Assembly: GCA_000511875.1 (NCBI GenBank)
Contig: AZIN01000004.1
Coordinates: forward strand, 342,939 to 406,938
Direction: 5' to 3'
Length of the DNA: 64,000 bases
Source: Gammaproteobacteria bacterium MOLA455
GTDB lineage: Bacteria > Pseudomonadota > Gammaproteobacteria > Pseudomonadales > Porticoccaceae
Part shown: positions 57,842 to 64,000 of the stretch, piece by piece
Layout of the letters: each line of letters opens with the position of its first letter
How positions within the stretch are numbered: the stretch's first letter is position 1
Position numbers and translations under genes: made by a program
The notes under the pieces: generated by a model
Databases searched by the model: none
The model's input: the letters and a program-made list of their open reading frames with translations, nothing else
What the model was told of the DNA's origin: nothing

Positions 57842-58708
57842 ATGCAACGTCAGTACCTCTCATCACTTGCTGTTTTGCTATTCAGCTTAATCTGCTCCTC
57901 TGTGTCCCATACTAACGCCGAGTCATTTGATGACCGATCACTAATTAAGTGGCGCGGCAGTTGGCAGCAGGGTGGTTTGTTGCTGGGGCAGGTTGAGTCT
58001 GGCTCAACCCTGAGTCACCAGGGCAAGAAAATCAAAACCACTGCTGCCGGCCAGTTTCTGTTTGGTCTGGGTCGCAATGCGCCGGCTATCTCTACCTTTG
58101 TGGTGACCGATCTGACGGGTATCGAGACTCAGGCCGAGTTTCAGGTTGCCCCGCGCACTTATAATATTCAAAAAGTTGAGGGCGTGCCCCAGCGCACGGT
58201 CGAACCTCCTCCAGGGCAATTGCAGCGCATTCGTTCTGACTCCGCGCTGGTGATTCAGGCACGCCGTCTGGTGAGTGATAAGACGGATTTCTTATCTGGC
58301 TTTATAAAGCCACTAGAGGGCCCGATTACGGGAGTCTACGGTAGCCAGCGTTTCTATAATGGTGTACCGAAAAGTCCCCACTATGGTCTAGATTACGCTG
58401 CACCAGAGGGCACTATTGTGAAAGCACCTGCTGCTGGGATTGTGCGTTTGGCTCATGACAATCTTTTCTATTCCGGCGGCACCTTAATTATCGACCATGG
58501 TCATGGTCTCTCCTCAAGCTTTTTACATCTCAGCGAGATACTTGTGGGCCAAGGTCTTAGAGTGCAGCAGGGTGAGCCTATAGCGCGTGTCGGGTCTACC
58601 GGACGCGCGACTGGCGCACATCTTGACTGGCGCATGAACTGGCTCGATCAGCGTGTAGATCCGGCGTTGGTTTTGGAATCTTTCCCGGTGCAATCTCCTG
58701 CGCAATAG
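57842..58708 (+). CDS. M23-family peptidase (LytM domain)
   Basis: 288 residues from ATG 57842, the start that places a signal peptide (LAVLLFSLICSSVSHTNA) at the N-terminus; the frame is also open from TTG 57797. Mature N-terminal region, then an M23 core: PHYGLDYAAPEGT (zinc His-x3-Asp) near 195 and GAHLDWRMN near 262. These zinc endopeptidases cut peptidoglycan cross-links or, when degenerate, activate amidases; both zinc motifs look intact. It may form an operon with the upstream small exported protein. Confidence 0.88.
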   Translation: MQRQYLSSLAVLLFSLICSSVSHTNAESFDDRSLIKWRGSWQQGGLLLGQVESGSTLSHQGKKIKTTAAGQFLFGLGRNAPAISTFVVTDLTGIETQAEFQVAPRTYNIQKVEGVPQRTVEPPPGQLQRIRSDSALVIQARRLVSDKTDFLSGFIKPLEGPITGVYGSQRFYNGVPKSPHYGLDYAAPEGTIVKAPAAGIVRLAHDNLFYSGGTLIIDHGHGLSSSFLHLSEILVGQGLRVQQGEPIARVGSTGRATGAHLDWRMNWLDQRVDPALVLESFPVQSPAQ

Positions 58709-58846
58709 TCTGGAAAATCTCCAGGGCAAATAGTCCATGTAGTTGCGAACTCTACTCCCGTCGCTACCCCGGTTTCTGGTTGTAGGTTATTTACCCTAGA
58801 CAATAGCAGTTAGGCGTCATTTTGCGTAAACTAACGCGGTTTTCAA

Positions 58847-59056
58847 ATGGACGATTTCATCGTGGATAAAAAGCTCCTTAGTATATTGGTTTGCCCTGTC
58901 AGCAAGGCGCCACTTGAATATGATAAAGACAAGCAGGAATTGGTTTGCCGTGCCAGTGGTTTGGCTTATCCCATCAGTGAGGGTATCCCAGTAATGTTGG
59001 AGTCTGAAGCACGTCAACTGACTGCTGATGAGAAGCTCCGCGACTCGGGAAAATAA
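58847..59056 (+). CDS. Trm112-family protein
   Basis: 69 residues. [20 protein letters not shown] and [11 protein letters not shown] are the Trm112/YcaR signature. A small protein; in other organisms it partners methyltransferases, and in E. coli YcaR lies in the kdsB region. Here lpxK/kdsB are absent, so its place is unusual. Only one of the usual zinc cysteines (in VCP) is obvious. Confidence 0.88.
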   Translation: MDDFIVDKKLLSILVCPVSKAPLEYDKDKQELVCRASGLAYPISEGIPVMLESEARQLTADEKLRDSGK

Positions 59057-59086
59057 CCTCGCTGCACTAACTCTGGAGTACCTTCC

Positions 59087-59449
59087 ATGGTAGATACAAC
59101 ACCAACTCTATTTACCCGAATTATTAATCGAGAAATCCCTGCAGAGATTCTCTACGAGGATGATCAGTGCATTGTCATCAACGACATCTCTCCGCAGGCA
59201 CCTGTTCATATGCTGGTGATCCCGCGTCAGCCGATCGCCAAACTGGCCGATGCCAGTACCGCGGATAAAGCATTGCTTGGGCATTTGATGTGGGTTGCTG
59301 GTGAAGTGGCAAGGCAGGCTGGTGTGGAGGAGGCCTTTCGCCTAGTGGTCAATAATGGCCGCGCAGCTGGCCAGACTGTGTTCCATTTGCATCTGCATGT
59401 ATTGGCCGACCCCTCTGGCAGGCAAGAATTTTCCGAATCGACTATTTAA
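59087..59449 (+). CDS. HIT-family nucleotide-binding protein (HinT-like)
   Basis: 120 residues. IFTRIINREIPAEILYEDD-type start (here LFTRIINREIPAEILYEDD), FHLHLHVL near 106 with the histidine triad, and VVNNGRAAGQTV before it. Hydrolyses purine nucleoside phosphoramidates such as AMP-lysine. Lies 30 bp after the Trm112 gene and 62 bp before alaS. Confidence 0.93.
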   Translation: MVDTTPTLFTRIINREIPAEILYEDDQCIVINDISPQAPVHMLVIPRQPIAKLADASTADKALLGHLMWVAGEVARQAGVEEAFRLVVNNGRAAGQTVFHLHLHVLADPSGRQEFSESTI

Positions 59450-59511
59450 AAATCTACTATTTTAAGAGCTTTGGTCAATCAGACCATGCTCATAACTGGA
59501 ACTAAATCATT

Positions 59512-62106
59512 ATGAAAAGCGCCGACATTCGTGACGCATTCTTAAACTTTTACGCCAGCAAGCAGCACAGCATTGTGTCGAGCAGCAGCCTAGTGCCGGG
59601 TAATGATCCCACTCTGCTGTTCACCAATGCTGGCATGGTGCAGTTTAAAGATGTCTTTCTCGGCGACGAAAAGCGTGACTACAATCGCGCGGTGTCATCT
59701 CAGCGCTGTGTCCGCGCTGGTGGAAAACACAACGATCTGGAAAATGTTGGCTACACGGCCAGACACCACACCTTTTTTGAAATGCTCGGTAACTTTAGTT
59801 TTGGTGATTACTTTAAGCGCGAAGCGATTGGCTATGCCTGGGAGTTTCTCACTGAAGTGCTCAAACTACCCAAAGAGCGCCTGTGGATTACTGTGCATAT
59901 CAGCGATGACGAAGCTGCTGATATTTGGGTCAATGAAATTGGTATAGACCCCAAGCGTCTGTCGCGCCTCGATGAAGATAACTTTTGGCAGATGGGTGAT
60001 ACCGGACCCTGTGGTCCGAGCACGGAAATTTTCTGGGATCACGGCGAAGATATTCCCGGTGGTCCTCCAGGCAGTCCTGACGACGACTTAGACCGTTATA
60101 TCGAAATTTGGAATCTGGTATTTATGCAGTTCGAGCGCGACAGCAGCGGTAAGATGAATCCTTTGCCGAAGCCTTCGATCGATACTGGTATGGGTCTTGA
60201 GCGAGTCGCTGCAGTGATGCAGGGCGTGCATAATAATTATGATATAGATTTGTTTCAGCATCTGATTAAAGCGGCGGCGAAAATTATTGGCGTCACCGAC
60301 CTGTCGGAAAATTCCTTAAAAGTGGTGGCCGACCATATTCGCTCCTGCGCATTTTTAGTGATTGATGGCGTGGTGCCCTCTAACGAAGGTCGCGGCTATG
60401 TGTTGCGTCGTATTATCCGTCGCGCATTGCGCCACGGGCATAATCTCGGCGCCAAAGGCAGTTTTTTCCACAAGCTAGTAGTGGACCTTGGTGAAGTGAT
60501 GGGTGAAGCCTATCCTGAGTTGCTGAGTATGCAGCAAGAGATTATTGCAACGATCAAAAAAGAAGAAGAGCAGTTTGCCCGCACCCTGGACAAAGGAATG
60601 GGCGTATTGGACGCGGCGCTGGAAAAACTCAGCGCCGAGCAATTGCCCGGCGAGCTGATCTTTCAACTCTATGATACTTTCGGATTTCCCACCGACCTGA
60701 CCAATGATATAGCCCGCGAGCGCGGCTACAGCATGGATATGGAAGGCTATGAAAAATGTATGGAAGCCCAGCGCACTCGAGCTCGCTCCGCCAGTCAGTT
60801 TGGATTGGATTACAGCGACAGCATTCGTGTTGCAGGCAGCACCGAATTTGTTGGTTATAACAGCCTCGAAAACAGCGCTGAGGTGATTGCCCTTTATGCC
60901 GCTGGCGAACAGGTTGCTTCAGCTGGCGTGGATGCAGAGGTTGCAGTGATCCTTAGTAGCACCGCGTTTTATGCGGAATCTGGCGGGCAGGTGGGTGACA
61001 GCGGTTATCTGCAAACTGCCTCGGCAAAAATTGAAATAAGCGATTGCCGTAAAGCGGGTGAGCATCACCTGCATATTGGCAAAGTATTGTCCGGTGAACT
61101 GAAACTTGGCGAGACCGTAACTGCCACTGTGGACTGCGCCGTGCGCACAGCAACGGCCCTCAATCACTCTGCAACCCATCTATTGCATTCGGCACTGCAA
61201 CAGATTCTCGGTGAGCACGTTAATCAGAAGGGCTCCTTGGTCGACAGTCAGCGTTTGCGCTTTGACTTCTCCCATGGAGAGTCCATCAGCGCGCAACAGA
61301 TTCGTGAAATTGAACATAGAGTCAACCGTGAGATTCTGTGCAATAGCTCAGTGCAGACTGAAGTAATGACCATGGATGACGCGGTTGAGAAGGGTGCCAT
61401 GGCACTCTTTGGTGAAAAGTATGGCAGTGAAGTGCGCGTACTCAGTATGGGCGGTGATTTCTCTGTCGAGCTCTGCGGCGGCACCCATGCCAATCGCACC
61501 GGCGATATTGGCCTTTTTAAAATCAGCGCTGAATCAAGTGTTTCGGCTGGTGTAAGACGTATTGAAGCAGTAACTGGTGAAGCGGCCGTGGCTTACTGTG
61601 ACGAGTTGCAGGATACAGTCGCTGAGATGGCCATTGTGCTGCGCGCCGCACGTCACAACGTGGCGGACAAGGCCCGTCAGGTGATTGAAGATAATCGCAA
61701 GCTGCAGAAAGAAATTGATGCACTTAAGAGCAAACTTGCCAATGCGTCAGGCAATGACCTGATGGACGGCCTGCGTGAGATCAACGGCCTTAGCGTTCTC
61801 TCTACAGTAGTTGAAGGCGCGGACGCCAAAAGCCTGCGCGGTGTTGCCGACCAGGTTCGATCAAAGCTTCAGTCCGGTGTTTTTATGCTCGCCGCAGTAG
61901 ACGGCGACAAAGCGGCGTTGGTGGCCGGTGTAACACAGGATATGACAGATAAGATTAAAGCGGGCGATCTGCTCAAATTTGTCACGGCTCAAGTGGATGG
62001 CAAAGGCGGTGGTCGAGCCGACATGGCTCAAGGTGCTGCAGGTAGTACAGCGAATTTAGCGGTTGCGCTTGAGTCAGTTTACGACTGGGTGACCGATGCA
62101 TCCTAG
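59512..62106 (+). CDS. alaS: alanyl-tRNA synthetase
   Basis: 864 residues. Catalytic domain starts [13 protein letters not shown], with [30 protein letters not shown] (motif 2 region). The editing domain contains [11 protein letters not shown] and [12 protein letters not shown] (zinc/editing site), and a C-terminal glycine-rich/DHHA1 end ([11 protein letters not shown]). Charges tRNA-Ala. Followed by lysC 83 bp later, the same order as in Pseudomonas. Confidence 0.97.
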   Translation: MKSADIRDAFLNFYASKQHSIVSSSSLVPGNDPTLLFTNAGMVQFKDVFLGDEKRDYNRAVSSQRCVRAGGKHNDLENVGYTARHHTFFEMLGNFSFGDYFKREAIGYAWEFLTEVLKLPKERLWITVHISDDEAADIWVNEIGIDPKRLSRLDEDNFWQMGDTGPCGPSTEIFWDHGEDIPGGPPGSPDDDLDRYIEIWNLVFMQFERDSSGKMNPLPKPSIDTGMGLERVAAVMQGVHNNYDIDLFQHLIKAAAKIIGVTDLSENSLKVVADHIRSCAFLVIDGVVPSNEGRGYVLRRIIRRALRHGHNLGAKGSFFHKLVVDLGEVMGEAYPELLSMQQEIIATIKKEEEQFARTLDKGMGVLDAALEKLSAEQLPGELIFQLYDTFGFPTDLTNDIARERGYSMDMEGYEKCMEAQRTRARSASQFGLDYSDSIRVAGSTEFVGYNSLENSAEVIALYAAGEQVASAGVDAEVAVILSSTAFYAESGGQVGDSGYLQTASAKIEISDCRKAGEHHLHIGKVLSGELKLGETVTATVDCAVRTATALNHSATHLLHSALQQILGEHVNQKGSLVDSQRLRFDFSHGESISAQQIREIEHRVNREILCNSSVQTEVMTMDDAVEKGAMALFGEKYGSEVRVLSMGGDFSVELCGGTHANRTGDIGLFKISAESSVSAGVRRIEAVTGEAAVAYCDELQDTVAEMAIVLRAARHNVADKARQVIEDNRKLQKEIDALKSKLANASGNDLMDGLREINGLSVLSTVVEGADAKSLRGVADQVRSKLQSGVFMLAAVDGDKAALVAGVTQDMTDKIKAGDLLKFVTAQVDGKGGGRADMAQGAAGSTANLAVALESVYDWVTDAS

Positions 62107-62189
62107 GTCCTTTTATCCAAGGCCCTTAACATTTGCGTAAGATTACTGTTTAATCTGCGCCCCAATAAATCTGAGGCGATAGCGTTTCA

Positions 62190-63407
62190 ATGAGTTTAAT
62201 AGTTCACAAATATGGCGGCACGTCTGTTGGCACCGTTGAGCGTATAAAAGCGGTTGCGGAAAAGATCGCCTCTAAGCACAGATCCGGCGATAAAATTGTC
62301 GTTGCCGTATCGGCTATGAGCGGCGAGACCAATCGTTTGATTGGCTTGGCAAATGCTATCCATGACGAACCTAACCTTCGTGAGATGGATGTATTGGTCT
62401 CCACCGGCGAGCAGGTCACTATCGCGCTGTTGTGTATAGCACTGGAAGCTGAAGGCGTCGCTGCGCGTTCCTACACTGGCGGTCAGGTGCGTATTCTTAC
62501 CGACGAAGCCCACGGCAAGGCGCGCATCAAAGAAATTGATAGCCACCGCATTCACGGCGACCTAGATGCCGGCAGAGTAGTGGTTGTAGCTGGCTTTCAG
62601 GGTGCCGATGATGCAGGTAATATTACCACCTTGGGTCGTGGCGGTTCAGATACTACTGCAGTGGCCCTGGCAGCGGCTCTCAAGGCCGATGAGTGTCAGA
62701 TCTATACCGATGTAGATGGTGTTTACACCACCGACCCCAGAGTCGTGCCTAACGCCCGTCGGCTGGACAAGATTACCTTTGAAGAAATGTTAGAAATGGC
62801 CAGCCAAGGCTCAAAGATACTGCAGATTCGCTCAGTCGAGTTTGCCGGCAAATACAATGTACCACTGCGTGTAATGTCCAGTTTTGAAGATGGCCCGGGC
62901 ACGCTGATCTCTCTTGAGGATGACGACCAAATGGAAAAACCAGTAGTCTCAGGCATAGCGTTCAATCGCGACGAAGCCAAACTCACTATCCGCGGCATTC
63001 CTGATCAGCCCGGAGTCGCCTATAAAGTGTTGGGCGCCATCAGTGAAGCCAATATTGAAATTGATGTGATTGTGCAGAATGTCGCCAAAGATAACTCGGC
63101 GACTATCACCTTCACCGTGCATCGCAATGATTTGGCCCGCGCCTCGAAACTACTTGAGAAAATTGCCGCAGATCTCGGCGCCGAAGAGGTCAGCTCTAAC
63201 GATGAAATCGTTAAAGTGTCCATCGTTGGTGTTGGTATGCGTTCACACGCTGGTGTAGCGGCAACCATGTTTGAAGCACTGGCTGCCGAGGGCATCAACA
63301 TTCAGTTAATTACCACCTCAGAAATCAAAATAACAGTGGTAATTGAGGAGCGATACTTAGAGCTAGCAGTAAGATCGCTGCATTCGGCGTTTGGTCTGGA
63401 ACAATAA
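62190..63407 (+). CDS. lysC: aspartate kinase
   Basis: 405 residues. Kinase motif IVHKYGGTSVGTVERI at the start and FTTDPR-like YTTDPRVVPNARRLDKI near 180. Two C-terminal ACT domains (residues 265-400) sense lysine/threonine. First step of the aspartate-family amino acid pathway. Comes after alaS and before csrA, a conserved gammaproteobacterial order. Confidence 0.96.
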   Translation: MSLIVHKYGGTSVGTVERIKAVAEKIASKHRSGDKIVVAVSAMSGETNRLIGLANAIHDEPNLREMDVLVSTGEQVTIALLCIALEAEGVAARSYTGGQVRILTDEAHGKARIKEIDSHRIHGDLDAGRVVVVAGFQGADDAGNITTLGRGGSDTTAVALAAALKADECQIYTDVDGVYTTDPRVVPNARRLDKITFEEMLEMASQGSKILQIRSVEFAGKYNVPLRVMSSFEDGPGTLISLEDDDQMEKPVVSGIAFNRDEAKLTIRGIPDQPGVAYKVLGAISEANIEIDVIVQNVAKDNSATITFTVHRNDLARASKLLEKIAADLGAEEVSSNDEIVKVSIVGVGMRSHAGVAATMFEALAAEGINIQLITTSEIKITVVIEERYLELAVRSLHSAFGLEQ

Positions 63408-63564
63408 CGTTTGGGTGTAGTCGGATCTTGGACTTGTTACGCAAAAACTGATAAATTCTGCACTGCTTGTACAGACAACAAAAAGTGCGAGCAGCGTTCA
63501 ACAGGGGGATTGGCCGTGGGCACTATATGTGTTGCAGTGGGTATGGCGGATTAGGGAAATAGTA

Positions 63565-63583
63565 TTCACCAATGAATGGTGAA
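63565..63583. promoter_or_regulatory. perfect inverted repeat upstream of csrA
   Basis: TTCACCA and TGGTGAA flank a 5-base loop, 20 bases before the csrA ATG. Could be an RNA hairpin near the translation start (autoregulation of csrA is known in E. coli) or an operator. GGA motifs at TAGGAG (63592) and AGGGA nearby are of the kind CsrA binds. Confidence 0.5.
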
Positions 63584-63603
63584 CAGTAGTGTAGGAGCTG
63601 TAT

Positions 63604-63852
63604 ATGTTAATACTTACTAGACGAGTTGGCGAGACGTTGGTTATTGGTGACGATGTAACCGTGACAGTCTTAGGAGTTCGAGGAAACCAGGTTCGCCTGG
63701 GGGTAAATGCGCGAAAGAAGTGGCCGTTCACCGTGAAGAAATCTACCAGAGAATCCAAATGGAAAAAGGTGGCGCTGAATCGGCCCCAAGTGAAGATTCT
63801 TCTGATAACAGTCTTTGATTGTTGCTTCAATGTGCTATTATGCCGCCGCTGA
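63604..63852 (+). CDS. csrA: carbon storage regulator CsrA (frameshifted, probably non-functional as read)
   Basis: The first 36 residues ([20 protein letters not shown] and on to RLGVNA) are perfect CsrA. After residue 36 the frame gives [17 protein letters not shown], unlike CsrA. Read one base earlier (-1 frame) from 63711, the sequence gives [20 protein letters not shown] then [14 protein letters not shown] and a stop at 63816-63818, the expected CsrA end. The simplest explanation is one missing C in GCG(C)CGAAAGAAG at about 63711-63713. As written, the RNA-binding VHREE region is lost. A true gene of 71 residues would span 63604-63818. CsrA represses translation by binding GGA motifs. 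Confidence 0.85.
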   Translation: MLILTRRVGETLVIGDDVTVTVLGVRGNQVRLGVNARKKWPFTVKKSTRESKWKKVALNRPQVKILLITVFDCCFNVLLCRR

Positions 63853-63867
63853 ATTCAGGGCGGCATA
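63839..63867 (+). terminator. hairpin after csrA (terminator-like)
   Basis: Perfect 9-bp stem TATGCCGCC / GGCGGCATA with an 11-base loop; the following tract is GTTGTTTCTG, only moderately T-rich. Probably ends the csrA transcript. Confidence 0.55.
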
Positions 63868-63987
63868 GTTGTTTCTGAGGGTAGGCGAATAACGTAGTAA
63901 AAGACCGTCGAGAAGCGAGAGCTTCGCAGCAACGCGCGACCGGGCGTGCCTGACGAGTTTAACCGGCAATACGGTATACAAGTTTAT

Positions 63988-64000
63988 GGAGAAGTGGCCG
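63988..64000 (+). tRNA. tRNA-Ser, first 13 bases (cut by window end)
   Basis: GGAGAAGTGGCCG is the typical 5' end of a gammaproteobacterial tRNA-Ser; the csrA-tRNA-Ser order is conserved (serV in E. coli). TATACA at 63974-63979 could be its -10. The anticodon is outside the window. Confidence 0.65.

Overview
The window is a chromosomal segment of a Gram-negative gammaproteobacterium, probably marine and related to the Cellvibrionales/Porticoccaceae/SAR92 group. This rests on inference from protein character and gene order: the Pseudomonas-like blocks rluD-bamD-pilSR-minor pilins, fdxA-mutS-pncC-recA-recX-alaS-lysC-csrA-tRNA-Ser, and rplU-rpmA-obgE-proB. No rRNA operon, prophage or CRISPR array is visible. 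Most of it is core genome, with decayed accessory patches between core blocks.

Layout. 1-7.6 kb: a two-operon set around an AraC-type regulator: FGGY kinase (cut by the window edge), GlpD-like dehydrogenase and an alkylglycerone-phosphate synthase (AGPS)-like flavoprotein on one transcript, and two short-chain dehydrogenases on another. Both promoters carry the same long sequence motif. 7.6-8.1 kb: a dead TonB-dependent receptor fragment and a 45-bp tandem duplication. 8.1-10.9 kb: sugar-nucleotide genes ugd and manC. 11.0-11.6 kb: tRNA-Val and a decayed NhaC-type antiporter remnant. 11.7-23.1 kb: type IV pilus minor pilins and PilY1 facing the bamD-nadE-pilS-pilR operon. 23.3-31.1 kb: rluD, pgeF, ribosomal proteins L21/L27, obgE, proB and clpB, the last with a sigma-32-type promoter. 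31.1-36.9 kb: accessory region with two LuxR-type regulators, a repeat-containing protein, DUF2805 and CIA30 proteins, and an ECF sigma/FecR pair that has lost its receptor beside an IS3 remnant.

37-50.2 kb: cysK, DUF1244, a lipoprotein, a GAF-PAS-GGDEF-EAL protein, a rhodanese, a BCCT transporter divergent from a long acyl-CoA dehydrogenase with a 14-bp repeat array between them, dbpA and an exported alpha/beta hydrolase. 50.5-64 kb: tRNA-Arg, fdxA, mutS, pncC, recA with a LexA box, recX, a YheT-type hydrolase, an M23 peptidase, Trm112, a HIT protein, alaS, lysC, csrA and the first bases of a tRNA-Ser.

Most notable: (i) the AGPS/GlpD/FGGY/SDR set with its shared operator, which reads like a bacterial ether-lipid (alkyl-glycerol) module; (ii) csrA carries an apparent one-base deletion that replaces its conserved C-terminal half; (iii) several gene remnants (TonB receptor, NhaC-like transporter, IS3 transposase) and five tandem-repeat tracts.
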